This document shows positions 28,346 through 39,562 of a DNA stretch of 64,000 bases, piece after piece. Location: positions 21,590 through 85,589 of the forward strand of contig NZ_FOSN01000017.1 of assembly GCF_900114285.1 (NCBI RefSeq). Reading direction: 5' to 3'. A program made the translations under genes and the position numbers. Each line of letters starts with the position of its first letter. Position 1 is the first letter of the stretch. The notes under the pieces were generated by a model that did no database searches, was not told the origin of the DNA, and was given only the letters and a program-made list of their open reading frames with translations. This stretch comes from Methylocapsa palsarum. Its GTDB lineage: Bacteria > Pseudomonadota > Alphaproteobacteria > Rhizobiales > Beijerinckiaceae.

Positions 28346-29001
28346 AGGCGAGCGGACATCCTCCGCAAGCGCCGGCGTTCGATGATGTTTTCTCCGCCCG
28401 ACTTGAAGATCTGTTCAAGTGGCGGCGCGATGTCCGCCGTTTCAGGCCCGACCCGGTCCCGTCCGGCCTGCTCGAGAATCTGGTGGCGCTCGCGGCGATC
28501 GCCCCCTCGGTCGGCAATTGCCAGCCGTGGCGCTTTGTCAGCGTCGCGTCGCCGGCGCGGCGGGAGGACGTCATCGCCAATTTCAGCGCCTGCAACGCCG
28601 ACGCTCTGGCCGATTATGAGGGGGAACGAGCCGCGCTTTACGCCCGCCTCAAGCTGAGCGGGCTGCGCGAGGCACCCGCGCATCTCGCCGTTTTCAGCGA
28701 TCATGCGACTGAAGCGGGCGCGGGGCTCGGGCGCAAGACAATGCCGGAGACGCTGGATTATTCCGTCGTCGCCGCAATTCACACATTCTGGCTCGCCGCG
28801 CGGGCGCGCGGTCTGGGCGTCGGCTGGGTGTCGATCCTCGATCCGCACAGGCTGGCGCGATCTCTCGACGCCGAGCCCGGCTGGAAACTGATCGCTTATC
28901 TCTGCGTCGGCTTTCCACAGGAGGAGCACCTCGATCCCGAGCTTGAGCGGGCGCATTGGCAGGAGCGGCTTGATCATCCGTCCCGTCTTCTCCGGCGGTA
29001 G
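28342..29001 (+). CDS. bluB: 5,6-dimethylbenzimidazole synthase
   Basis: An O2-dependent flavin-destructing enzyme that makes the lower ligand of cobalamin from FMNH2. The 219-residue nitroreductase-fold protein has the N-terminal FKWRRDVRRFRPDPVP signature, the segment APSVGNCQPWRF, and a C-terminal half with GVGWVSILDP and LCVGFPQEE. The GTG start overlaps the MaoC stop. Genes are coupled although their functions look unrelated; the main cob cluster ends 6 kb upstream. Confidence 0.92.
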   Translation: MKASGHPPQAPAFDDVFSARLEDLFKWRRDVRRFRPDPVPSGLLENLVALAAIAPSVGNCQPWRFVSVASPARREDVIANFSACNADALADYEGERAALYARLKLSGLREAPAHLAVFSDHATEAGAGLGRKTMPETLDYSVVAAIHTFWLAARARGLGVGWVSILDPHRLARSLDAEPGWKLIAYLCVGFPQEEHLDPELERAHWQERLDHPSRLLRR

Positions 29002-29020
29002 GGAGACTGGAGCTCCGTCT

Positions 29021-29506
29021 TTAGGGCTTTGGCCCCTGGCGACGTCTTCCCGGCTTCGCCGAATCGATCATTCCCAGAGCGCGGGCGATCTCCGCCTGCA
29101 ACGTCGAGAAGTTCATTCCGAGCGCCTCCTTTTTGGCCACGATCACATAATCATGCTCCGGGCGGCCGGGCAGGGGGTTCAGTCCGCGCAGGGCGTCTTT
29201 GAGCCGGCGCCGTATCCGGTTGCGCACGACCGCGTTGCCGATCTTTTTCGTGACGGTGAGACCGAACCGCGGCGGGGTCACTTGAGCCCGCCCGTCGCCG
29301 CCGTCGGCGGGCGGGGAGGCGGGCGGGAGGACAGAGGGAGAGGCGGGCAAGGGGGCTGGCAAGGGAGCGGGAGAGCGCGCGGACTGCAAAGTGAAGGCGC
29401 TGGCGTGGAAGCGCTTTCCCTTCGCCGCGTTCTGAAATTCAAACCGCCGCTTCAGCCGCACGGGGGGCTGCGAACTCTTTTCGAAGCGGTCAATGGGCTT
29501 ATCCAA
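29021..29506 (-). CDS. rnpA: Ribonuclease P protein component
   Basis: Protein subunit of RNase P, for tRNA 5' maturation. A 161-residue version, longer than the usual ~120. The family motif IGNAVVRNRIRRRLKDALR is intact and VKLKRR-like sequence (VRLKRRFEFQ) lies near the start. The extra length is a Pro/Ala-rich insert at ~43-72 (SPAPLPAPLPASPSVLPPAS). The normal neighbours are missing: no rpmH upstream and no yidC downstream, where bluB converges. A palindromic repeat lies about 55 bases upstream of the start. Confidence 0.92.
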   Translation of the reverse strand: MDKPIDRFEKSSQPPVRLKRRFEFQNAAKGKRFHASAFTLQSARSPAPLPAPLPASPSVLPPASPPADGGDGRAQVTPPRFGLTVTKKIGNAVVRNRIRRRLKDALRGLNPLPGRPEHDYVIVAKKEALGMNFSTLQAEIARALGMIDSAKPGRRRQGPKP

Positions 29507-29559
29507 ATCATCTCCTGAAAGGATCAGTGTTTTGCGACGCCGCCGATCGATCCAGAGTC

Positions 29560-29615
29560 AAAAGCTTGAGCATATTCTTGTCGATTGGATTGATTCAATC
29601 CGATCGGAATATGCC
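29560..29615 (-). repeat. Palindromic intergenic repeat, copy 1 (first module)
   Basis: An AT-rich palindromic element. The outer arm AGCATATTC is matched on the other side by GGAATATGC, and the inner palindrome is GGATTGATTCAATCC. It carries only the first of the two hairpin modules seen in the copies at 31.7 and 39.4 kb. It lies just upstream of rnpA. Confidence 0.75.
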
Positions 29616-29786
29616 TGGTCGCCAGCCGGCCGCTTTCTTTAGTAGGAAAAGCGGAGCGCAGGAGTCAATTTATGCGTCTGATTCATCCTTTGGCGGCTTG
29701 GTCCGCAAAAAATATTCAAAAATCTCACATAATGTCAGGCTGAATTCGACGCTGAAACGTCGATTGGCCGCGGCCGGGGGCAGGAA

Positions 29787-30959
29787 ATGGGGAATATCGT
29801 CGAACCAACGCAGGCTTACCTCAACTCCCTCGTCGCGCCGTATTTGAAAGCGCAGCCCTCGGGTCTCGGCTTTGCGATCGGTTACGCGAGCCCGAGCTTC
29901 CAGGGTGTCTACACATCCCCTAATCCCGTACACAACCAGTTCGGCGCGCCGCTGACCCTTTCGGCGACAACGCCGTTCGAGATCGCCTCGATCAGCAAGA
30001 CCTTCACTGCGACTCTCTACGCCCTGTTGATCCGGGCGTCCGACCCCACTCGTACAATCGGCGACTACATCGCCCCGAACGGTCCCCTGCGAATCAGTGC
30101 GTCGCTCGGCGACATCACGCTCGACCAGCTCATGAATTATACCTCGGGTCTTCCGGCGGACAATGTGGACGGTTCGGTCGACTCTCCGCCTTACTGGCCG
30201 CAGCCATACTCCATGCCGGCAATGCTGAGTTTTCTTGGCGCCGCGCCGCCGACTCTTTCGCCGCCCGGTCAGCAGTACCAATATTCAAATCTGGGCTTCG
30301 CCCTCATGTCGGCGATCATCGCTTGCGCCGGGACCAACGCCAACCCGCGGATCGGCGGCTTTGAAACCCTGATGGCTCACAACATCTTTGGTCCGCTCGG
30401 TCTGAGCGCCAGTTTTTTTGACGAAGCCTCGCTCGCCGGACTTCCGCTCGGCTTCAACTACAATACCACGCTGTCGCCGACCTATCAGGCGGTCGCGCCG
30501 GGCTGGCCTTTTTTTCCGGCCTATTTCGGCGCTGGCGGTATCGTCGCCACGCCGAACGACATGCTGACTTGGCTGTTGTTCAACATGGGCGTTTTGCAGA
30601 ACGACATTCTGACTCCGCTTCTGCCCGTGCTGCAAAAACCTTTGCCCGGCGTGACGTGGGAGGGCAATCGTTTAGGCCTTGGCTGGTTCATCAGTCCGCA
30701 GCAAGTCTGGAAAGATGGCGACCTCGATGGTTTCAGCAGTTATATCGCGTTTGTTCCAAGCGCCGATCCGGGCGCGGTCGCGTCGCAGGCCGGAGCTTTC
30801 GTTCTGGTCAACGGCGACGGCGTCACCGATTCGCAGGGCCTTGATGTCGCAGCTTCGCTCACCAACAGCCTGTTGAATTTTATGGTCCCCGCTGAACGGG
30901 ATCAATCGGCTTATCCCAGCTCGATCGTCAACAGGAGCCGGCGCCGCGCGAGGCCATAA
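29787..30959 (+). CDS. Serine hydrolase of the beta-lactamase/DD-peptidase family
   Basis: A 390-residue protein with the class C-type active site S68-x-x-K71 (ASISKTF) and Y166-S-N (YQYSNLG). The C-terminal half has LGLGWFISPQ and YIAFVPSADPGA. No obvious signal peptide precedes it with this start, so it may be cytoplasmic or exported in another way. Family members include esterases, DD-peptidases and D-amino-acid hydrolases; the substrate is not evident. Codon use is slightly less GC-rich than the neighbours, and it lies between two palindromic repeats, which could hint at acquisition. Confidence 0.8.
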   Translation: MGNIVEPTQAYLNSLVAPYLKAQPSGLGFAIGYASPSFQGVYTSPNPVHNQFGAPLTLSATTPFEIASISKTFTATLYALLIRASDPTRTIGDYIAPNGPLRISASLGDITLDQLMNYTSGLPADNVDGSVDSPPYWPQPYSMPAMLSFLGAAPPTLSPPGQQYQYSNLGFALMSAIIACAGTNANPRIGGFETLMAHNIFGPLGLSASFFDEASLAGLPLGFNYNTTLSPTYQAVAPGWPFFPAYFGAGGIVATPNDMLTWLLFNMGVLQNDILTPLLPVLQKPLPGVTWEGNRLGLGWFISPQQVWKDGDLDGFSSYIAFVPSADPGAVASQAGAFVLVNGDGVTDSQGLDVAASLTNSLLNFMVPAERDQSAYPSSIVNRSRRRARP

Positions 30960-30985
30960 ACCTCCTACGGCGAAACGGCGGCGTT

Positions 30986-31450
30986 TCATCGCGTTGACGC
31001 CGCGTCGGCGCAGTCCGGGCGAATGTAGGTCGCGTCAACGGTGAATCCGGAATGGAGATCGGATCTCCGCTCCTGCCCGTCCATGGTGATCTTTCCCTGC
31101 GCCCGATACCACGTCGTGAAGTCGCCAGTGAACAGGAGGCTGTTGGTAACGCGCCCCTCTTTTGCTTCGCAGATAAAAGTCACTACAATCCGGTCGCCGT
31201 TTTTTGTGACTTCGGGCTTCGCGCAGCTTGGATCTTCGCCGATAATTCTGTCATCCGGCCCGATACAGGCTTCGCTGACATTGAGGCCGATTGCGGCGGA
31301 AAGCATCGAAATCCGCCATAATCCCGATTTCCGCACCGGTAGAAGTTCTGACGAATTTGTCACTTGCTCGGCACATGAATCGCCCGTGAGAGCGTTCATT
31401 TGAGCGATCATCGAGAGAAGCAAGTAAAGGACGCGCCTGGCGGCGCGCAA
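30986..31450 (-). CDS. DUF3617-like small exported protein
   Basis: About 154 residues from a TTG at 31450. A hydrophobic leader (RVLYLLLSMIAQMNALTG) looks like a signal peptide. The mature part has VRKSGLWRISM, a Cys in EACIGPDD, a second in DPSCAKP, a third in VTFICEA, then a FTGDFTTWYRA segment. This resembles DUF3617 proteins (GLW start, Cys-containing middle). The open frame continues to 31648, but that part lacks protein-like character. Function unknown. Confidence 0.6.
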   Translation of the reverse strand: MRAARRVLYLLLSMIAQMNALTGDSCAEQVTNSSELLPVRKSGLWRISMLSAAIGLNVSEACIGPDDRIIGEDPSCAKPEVTKNGDRIVVTFICEAKEGRVTNSLLFTGDFTTWYRAQGKITMDGQERRSDLHSGFTVDATYIRPDCADAASTR

Positions 31451-31682
31451 GGAGTCTCTGCTTCGGCAACGGGTTCGCGTTCCAACCCAAATCCGGCGAT
31501 CCTTTACCAACGTCTGTCTTCCCCCCAGACTACAAAGGCCGGTTTCAAACCGACCGATCTTCCAAGGGCATCCTACACTACGCTGCGCCGCGTTCGCGCG
31601 CCGAATAATTCCCGGCGCATCTTCCAAAAATTCCCGATTGCTTTTCATTGCGCATCGCTATCGGGGTCGTAAGGCTGCCAGC

Positions 31683-31797
31683 TAGAGCATATTCCGATCG
31701 GATTGAATCAATCCAATCGACAAGAATATGCTCAAGCCTTTGATTCTGGAGCGATTTCTGATCGATCGCATGACTTCATGCGATCGGAAAGCACTCC
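31683..31797 (+). repeat. Palindromic intergenic repeat, copy 2 (complete, two modules)
   Basis: Module 1 starts CTAGAGCATATTCC, has the inner palindrome GGATTGAATCAATCC and ends GAATATGCT. Module 2, about 30 bases on, is the perfect inverted repeat CGATCGCATGA/TCATGCGATCG. The rest of the gap 31451-31838 holds no gene I can support. An open frame starting inside the repeat runs into the pentapeptide gene, but its first 37 codons are repeat-derived. Confidence 0.85.
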
Positions 31798-31838
31798 AGG
31801 AGTTCCGCAAGGACGCCGATCGAAACTGGAGAGGTGAG

Positions 31839-32495
31839 ATGCTCGGACGACTTCACGGAGCGCTATCCGCGCGGATGGGGCTTCTCTTAATCGTCGCGCT
31901 TTACGCCGCTGATCCTGTCGCCCTGGCGCTCGGGGCGGAATTGACGAGATCCGAAATTGAGCAACGAATCCTGAGCGCGAAAGGAAATCGTCTGGATCTG
32001 GGCAATCTCGATTTAAGTGGTCTCGATCTATCAGGCTTAAAGCTACGCGGCGCCGATTTCTTTTCGACGAACCTTTCGGAAGCGAACTTGATCGGCGCCG
32101 ATCTCGCTGAAGCGAATTTCACGCGCGCCGATTTGCGGAAAGCCAGGCTTTCCAACTCCAATCTTCGCGGCGCCATCCTTTATGCCGCTCTCCTCGATGA
32201 GTGCGATTTCTCAAATGCCGATCTCAGTCTCGCACGCATCATCGGAGGCGGTCGGAGCGTCTCGTTCGAAAATGCAAAGCTCGCGGGCGCCGATCTCGGA
32301 GCGGATCCGACGAATCAAGGTATGGTTCCAGTGCGCGCGGAATTACCCGAAGCCAATTTCAACGGAGCCGATTTGACAGGAGCCAATTTGACTCACGCCA
32401 ATTTGTCATCGGCGACGTTCAAGGGAGCGAATCTCACGGGAGCCCGGTTGGATTATACCGTCATCGACGGAGCGGACCTTCGCGGCGCGCAGTGA
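31839..32495 (+). CDS. Exported pentapeptide-repeat protein
   Basis: A 218-residue protein with a signal peptide (hydrophobic MGLLLIVALYAA, cleavage near ALG/AE). Two blocks of A(D/N)Lxx pentapeptides follow (~55-115 and ~150-218; e.g. SGLDLSGLKLRGADF and NGADLTGANLTHANL), separated by a less regular stretch. It should fold as a right-handed quadrilateral beta helix in the periplasm. GAGAGGTGAG precedes the ATG at 31839; the longer frame from 31728 begins within a repeat and is rejected. Partner unknown. Confidence 0.8.
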   Translation: MLGRLHGALSARMGLLLIVALYAADPVALALGAELTRSEIEQRILSAKGNRLDLGNLDLSGLDLSGLKLRGADFFSTNLSEANLIGADLAEANFTRADLRKARLSNSNLRGAILYAALLDECDFSNADLSLARIIGGGRSVSFENAKLAGADLGADPTNQGMVPVRAELPEANFNGADLTGANLTHANLSSATFKGANLTGARLDYTVIDGADLRGAQ

Positions 32496-32530
32496 ACCGG
32501 ACCGGAACCTTGGGAAGATCGAAAAGACAA

Positions 32531-33214
32531 TCAGGCGGCCGCCCGTCGCTGCGCGCCCTCGGCGGCGCTCCTGATCGCGGCGATGTTCCCTGCGTAGTGG
32601 TTCGGGCCTCCCTGGAACACGGCCGAACCGGCGACGAGGGTGTCGGCGCCCGCCGCCGCGACCAGAGCGGCCGTTTCCGCATTGATCCCGCCGTCGACCT
32701 CGAGGCGAATGGGGCGTTGCCCGATCATCGCCCTCAGTTCCGCGACTTTCTCCACCGCCGAGGGGATGAAAGCCTGGCCGCCGAAGCCAGGATTCACCGA
32801 CATCACCAGAATGAGGTCAACGAGGTCGAGCGCATATTGGACGCTGGAGGCGGGCGTCGCCGGATTGAGCACCACGCCCGCCCGCTTGCCGAGCGCGCGA
32901 ATCGCCTGCAGGCCGCGATGAAGATGCGGCCCGGCCTCGGCATGGATCGCGATCAGGTCCGCGCCGGCCTCGGCGAAAGCCGCAAGATAAGGGTCATAAG
33001 GCGCGATCATGAGGTGAACGTCGAAAGGCAGGCTCGTATGAGGCCGCAGGGCGCGAACGACAGCCGGACCGATCGTGAGGTTCGGCACGAAATGCCCGTC
33101 CATGACATCGACATGGATCCAGTTCGCGCTGGCGTCCGCGATGGCGCGGACTTCCTCGCCGAGGCGGGCGAAATCGGCCGACAAAATCGAGGGAGCGATC
33201 ACGATCGAGGCCAT
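32531..33214 (-). CDS. rpe: Ribulose-phosphate 3-epimerase
   Basis: Interconverts ribulose 5-phosphate and xylulose 5-phosphate for RuBP regeneration. The 227-residue TIM barrel has [14 protein letters not shown] at the N-terminus, [27 protein letters not shown] and EVDGGIN. The ATG overlaps the cbbX stop (TGATG). It is the last gene of the cbb operon. Confidence 0.95.
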   Translation of the reverse strand: MASIVIAPSILSADFARLGEEVRAIADASANWIHVDVMDGHFVPNLTIGPAVVRALRPHTSLPFDVHLMIAPYDPYLAAFAEAGADLIAIHAEAGPHLHRGLQAIRALGKRAGVVLNPATPASSVQYALDLVDLILVMSVNPGFGGQAFIPSAVEKVAELRAMIGQRPIRLEVDGGINAETAALVAAAGADTLVAGSAVFQGGPNHYAGNIAAIRSAAEGAQRRAAA

Positions 33215-34155
33215 CACACTTCCTTTCCACCAGACCGATCCGATCCGGCGGAGCGGTCCGCGTCGAAGACGCCGCTGGCGAGGATGTCGGGGGCGTCGAT
33301 CGTCATGAGATCGTCGACCGACACCGGATCGGTTCGTTCGAACTGCCTGTTTGCATGGCGCAGCCGCGCCCGGTCGAGCGCGTTGCGGATCGAGCGCGCG
33401 TTGGAGAACAGGGGCTGGCGCCGGCGCGCTTCGATGTAGCTCTCGAACGCGGCCGCGCCCGCGGCGCTGAAATGATAGTTCTGCGCGGCCAGCATCGAAC
33501 GCGCGATCTCCATCAATTCGCCGTCGCCATAGTCGGGAAAGTCGATATGGTGCGCGATTCGCGACCGAAAACCCGGATTGGAGCGGAAGAATTGGTCCAT
33601 CCGGTCGGCGTAGCCCGCGAGAATCACCACAAGATCGTCGCGCTGGTTCTCCATCGCCTGCAGCAAGATCTCGATAGCTTCCTGGCCGTAGTCGCGCTCG
33701 TTTTCCTGCCGGTAGAGATAATAGGCCTCGTCGATAAAAAGGACGCCGCCCATGGCTTTCTTGAGGATCTCTTTCGTCTTTGGCGCGGTGTGCCCGATAT
33801 ATTGACCGACGAGGTCGTCGCGCGTGACGGACACGAGGTGGCCCTTGCGGATATAGCCGAGCTTGTGAAGAATTTCGGCCATCCGGGACGCGACGCTCGT
33901 CTTGCCGGTTCCGGGATTGCCCGTAAACGACATATGTAAGGTCGGGGCTTCGGAGGCGAGCCCGAGCCGCCGGCGGACCCGGTCGACCGCGAGGAGGGCC
34001 GCGATCTGACGGATGCGCAATTTGACCGGGACGAGTCCGACGAGTTCGCGGTCGAGCTTGTCGAGCACTTCCTGCGCATGCGTTTCCGTCAGTTCCCGGC
34101 GAAGATCAATCGTCTCGGGAGCGTCCGTCTCACTTAAGGTTTGACCCGCGTCCAT
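33214..34155 (-). CDS. cbbX: Red-type RuBisCO activase
   Basis: An AAA+ protein that uses ATP to remodel inhibited form IC/ID RuBisCO. The 313-residue protein has Walker [10 protein letters not shown], Walker [12 protein letters not shown] and pore-loop-region sequence [14 protein letters not shown] at 34155 is chosen since AAGG stands six bases before it; the frame is open further upstream but overlaps cbbS. It is found between cbbS and rpe as expected for red-type operons. Confidence 0.95.
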   Translation of the reverse strand: MDAGQTLSETDAPETIDLRRELTETHAQEVLDKLDRELVGLVPVKLRIRQIAALLAVDRVRRRLGLASEAPTLHMSFTGNPGTGKTSVASRMAEILHKLGYIRKGHLVSVTRDDLVGQYIGHTAPKTKEILKKAMGGVLFIDEAYYLYRQENERDYGQEAIEILLQAMENQRDDLVVILAGYADRMDQFFRSNPGFRSRIAHHIDFPDYGDGELMEIARSMLAAQNYHFSAAGAAAFESYIEARRRQPLFSNARSIRNALDRARLRHANRQFERTDPVSVDDLMTIDAPDILASGVFDADRSAGSDRSGGKEV

Positions 34156-34195
34156 GCGCATCCTTCGCAAGTATCGGTCCAGCGCAAGTATCGGG

Positions 34196-34615
34196 TCAGT
34201 ACCGCTCTCCCGACGGGCGATCGACGGCATAGGACTGGGTCGTGTAGCGCAGGCTTCGTCCGGGACCTTCCTGACGCTGCAGCCGGAAGCCGGGTTCTTC
34301 GCCGGGGCGATTGACGATGAAGGAGATGCGGACGCTCTCCCAGCCGTGCGAGGAGTCGAATCCCGAAACCTTGATGTAACAACGATCCGCGTGCGCCTTG
34401 CGGCAGGCGTTGAGCTCAAGCATGACGCCCGCCGCGTCCGCGACGTCGAACATTGGCGGCCCCCACATCTCCCAGAACGTGTTTCGGGGATGAGGATCGT
34501 CCGTGTATTCGAGGCTCACGGCCCAGCCCTTGTCGAGGCAATATTGAACCTGCGCCCGGATCTGGGCGTCGGTCAGATCGGGCAGGAACGAAAAGCAGCC
34601 TTGCGTGATGCGCAT
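34196..34615 (-). CDS. cbbS: RuBisCO small subunit (form I, red type)
   Basis: A 139-residue small subunit beginning [16 protein letters not shown]. It carries [11 protein letters not shown] and a C-terminal extension ending [18 protein letters not shown], the beta-hairpin tail typical of form IC/ID small subunits. It follows cbbL by 14 bases. Confidence 0.95.
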   Translation of the reverse strand: MRITQGCFSFLPDLTDAQIRAQVQYCLDKGWAVSLEYTDDPHPRNTFWEMWGPPMFDVADAAGVMLELNACRKAHADRCYIKVSGFDSSHGWESVRISFIVNRPGEEPGFRLQRQEGPGRSLRYTTQSYAVDRPSGERY

Positions 34616-34629
34616 GGATTTGCGGTCTC

Positions 34630-37208
<2,579 letters not shown>

Positions 37209-37318
37209 AGTGATTCTCCGACATTCATTATTGAGGAATACGGCCTGGAGCGCCAGCCAGGTCCCGGCGGGAAGGCCCGATCCCGGACCTTGGCGCCCGC
37301 AAGGCTTGTCATGATCCG

Positions 37319-38194
37319 TCAGCTTGTCCGCCGCCGCCTTTCGACAAGCTGGAGGATGAACGGCGTCAGGATCAGCTGCATTGCGAGATCGAGCTTGTTG
37401 CCAGGAATGACGATAGAATTCGCCCGCGACATGAAGCTGTTGTGAATCATGGCGTGAAGATAGGGGAAATCTATGCCTGCGGGTTTGCGAAATCTGATGA
37501 TCACCATGGATTCGTCGGAGGTCGGAATCCAGCGCGCCGCCAGGGGATTCGACGTGTCGACGGTCGGCACGCGCTGAAAATTGATATCCGTCTCGGTGAA
37601 TTGTGGGCAGATATAATTAATATAGTCCGGCATGCGCCGTAAAATCGTGTCGGTCACCGCTTCGGTCGAATAGCCCCGCGCCGAACGGTCGCGATGGATT
37701 TTCTGGATCCACTCGAGGTTGATCACGGGCACGACGCCGATCTTGAGATCGGCGTGGCGGGCGATGTTCACCTTTTCGGTCACGAGAGCGCCATGCAGGC
37801 CTTCGTAAAACAGAAGTTCGCTCCGTTCCGGCAGGGAAGCCCACTCGCTGAAGCTGCCAGGCGCGGCGCCATAAATTTCAGCCTCCTCCGGATCGTGGAT
37901 ATAATGGCGCGTCTTTGCGGTTCCCGTCGCGCCGTAGTCCTTGAAGACCTTCTCGAGTTCCTCGAGCAGGTTCGCGCTCGGGCCGAAATGGCTGAAATGC
38001 TGATTGCCGTTCGCCTCCTCCGCCTCCATCACCATGCGCATCTCGGTGCGGTCGAAACGGTGGAAGGCGTCGCCCTCGATATAGGCGGCGTCGACGTTTT
38101 CACGCCGGAAGATCTGTTCGAAGGTTCGCTTCACCGAGGTCGTCCCGGCGCCCGACGATCCCGTGACCGAGATGATGGGATGCTTGGCTGACAC
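37319..38194 (-). CDS. cbbP: Phosphoribulokinase
   Basis: Phosphorylates ribulose 5-phosphate to RuBP. The 291-residue bacterial-type PRK has the P-loop [12 protein letters not shown], then [10 protein letters not shown] and [16 protein letters not shown] with the expected basic and acidic catalytic residues. It follows cbbF by 15 bases. Confidence 0.96.
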   Translation of the reverse strand: MSAKHPIISVTGSSGAGTTSVKRTFEQIFRRENVDAAYIEGDAFHRFDRTEMRMVMEAEEANGNQHFSHFGPSANLLEELEKVFKDYGATGTAKTRHYIHDPEEAEIYGAAPGSFSEWASLPERSELLFYEGLHGALVTEKVNIARHADLKIGVVPVINLEWIQKIHRDRSARGYSTEAVTDTILRRMPDYINYICPQFTETDINFQRVPTVDTSNPLAARWIPTSDESMVIIRFRKPAGIDFPYLHAMIHNSFMSRANSIVIPGNKLDLAMQLILTPFILQLVERRRRTS

Positions 38195-38209
38195 AGCGGC
38201 CCTTCGCCC

Positions 38210-39241
38210 TCAAAGACGCATCAGGCCGCGCCTGCCGAAGAGGGGCGAGCGCTCGGCCGAAAATTGCGGATCGGAATGGTAACGCGCGACGAGCTCGACC
38301 GGATCCGACGATCCAAACACGAGGGGCGCCCGCGCATGAATGGCGGCCGGAACCTCGTCGAGCGTCCGCTGCACGCAATTGGTCGCGACCCCGCCGGCGC
38401 GCTCCACGATCAGAGCGATCGGATTTGCTTCGTAAATGAGGCGCAAGCGCCCTTCGCCATAGCCGGGCCGGTGATCGCCGGGGTAGAGAAAAATGCCGCC
38501 GCGCAGAAGAATGCGGTAGGCTTCGGCGACCAGCGAGGCGACCCAGCGCATGTTGTAATTGCGTTTCAAGGGACCTTCGGCGCCCTGCACGCAATCGTCG
38601 ATATAGGCGCGCACCGGAGCGTCCCAGTGGCGGTAATTCGACGCGTTGATCGCGTATTCGGCCGAGTCTTTCGCTATGCTCAAGCTGGAGAGAGCTTGAT
38701 AAAACAGGCCGTCGCGCCGGTCGAGGGTGAAGATCTGGGTCGGACCGTCGCCGAGAACGAACACAAACGAGGTCTGCGGCCCGTAGATGACAAAACCCGC
38801 CGCGGCCTGCGCCCGGCCCGGCTGCAGAAAATGAGCGTCGGGACTGGTCGCTCCGGGCAGCACGGGCAGAACCGAAAAGATGGTGCCGATCGAGACGTTG
38901 GCGTCGATGTTCGACGACCCGTCGAGAGGGTCGATGGCGACGACGAGCGGAGCCGACGGATCGAGCGCAAGGGTTTCGCTGAGCTCTTCGGAGAGGACGG
39001 CGGCGACGGGCGCGCGGCGCAGTCCGTCGACGAACATGTCATTGGCGAGAACGTCCAGCTCCTTCTGGACGTCGCCGTCCGAATTGGTGCTGGCGCGGCT
39101 GGCGCCGAGGCGGCCGTAGAGTTGCCCGAGCCCGATCAGGCTCGACATTTCAACTGCGGTCGCGGCGATGACGCGGAGGATTTGGGCGGCGGGCGCCAGT
39201 CTGGCGTCGGCGGCGACTCTTTGTTCCAGATAGGCTTCCAA
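38210..39241 (-). CDS. cbbF: Fructose-1,6-bisphosphatase, class I
   Basis: Dephosphorylates FBP (and perhaps SBP) in the Calvin cycle. The metal site VAIDPLDGSSNID and the segment GIFLYPGDHRPGYGEGRLR are clear. The start at the TTG at 39241 gives LEAYLEQ near the N-terminus and about 343 residues, the normal length, with AGGGA upstream; the open frame extends to 39340 without family similarity. It is first in the operon, so the promoter must lie between 39242 and 39562, which also contains a repeat. Confidence 0.93.
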   Translation of the reverse strand: MEAYLEQRVAADARLAPAAQILRVIAATAVEMSSLIGLGQLYGRLGASRASTNSDGDVQKELDVLANDMFVDGLRRAPVAAVLSEELSETLALDPSAPLVVAIDPLDGSSNIDANVSIGTIFSVLPVLPGATSPDAHFLQPGRAQAAAGFVIYGPQTSFVFVLGDGPTQIFTLDRRDGLFYQALSSLSIAKDSAEYAINASNYRHWDAPVRAYIDDCVQGAEGPLKRNYNMRWVASLVAEAYRILLRGGIFLYPGDHRPGYGEGRLRLIYEANPIALIVERAGGVATNCVQRTLDEVPAAIHARAPLVFGSSDPVELVARYHSDPQFSAERSPLFGRRGLMRL

Positions 39242-39381
39242 TGCGCGGTCCCTAGGTTTGGGGTCGGCCTTGAAGATAGCCCGCCCTTTTGACGATCCTA
39301 ACACAAGACGCCCCGTTGTGCGCGCGGGCGGTCGGGGCAATGCAGCGTTCCCGCTCCGTTATCGCATCGCAGCATGATTGG

Positions 39382-39521
39382 CTAGAGCATATTCCGATGG
39401 GATTGAATCAATCCAAACGACAAGACTATGCTCAAGCCTTTGATTCTGGAGCAATTTCTGATCGGTCGCATGACAACATGCGATCGGAAAGCGCTCAAGC
39501 ATATTCCGATCGGAAAGCGCT
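39382..39521 (+). repeat. Palindromic intergenic repeat, copy 3 (two modules plus fragment)
   Basis: The same order as copy 2: CTAGAGCATATTCC, GGATTGAATCAATCC, then CGGTCGCATGA/AACATGCGATCGGAAAGCGC. A short extra fragment, AAGCATATTCCGATCGGAAAGCGCTC, follows. Several base changes have weakened both stems, so this copy looks older. It fills much of the 321-base gap between cbbF and the ABC-F gene, exactly where the cbb promoter is expected. Confidence 0.8.
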
Positions 39522-39562
39522 CTCGGGCGATGCGGGCGGGGACGCCAAAATCGCAGCCGGTT

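Noticed and set aside
29560..31797. Repeats considered as a CRISPR array
   Set aside because: Copies are kilobases apart with no regular spacers and no cas genes; they are dispersed palindromic elements.
31728..31838. 37-codon N-terminal extension of the pentapeptide protein
   Set aside because: These codons come from the palindromic repeat; a signal peptide and ribosome binding site mark the start at 31839. A near-identical N-terminus appears at the 39428 repeat copy.
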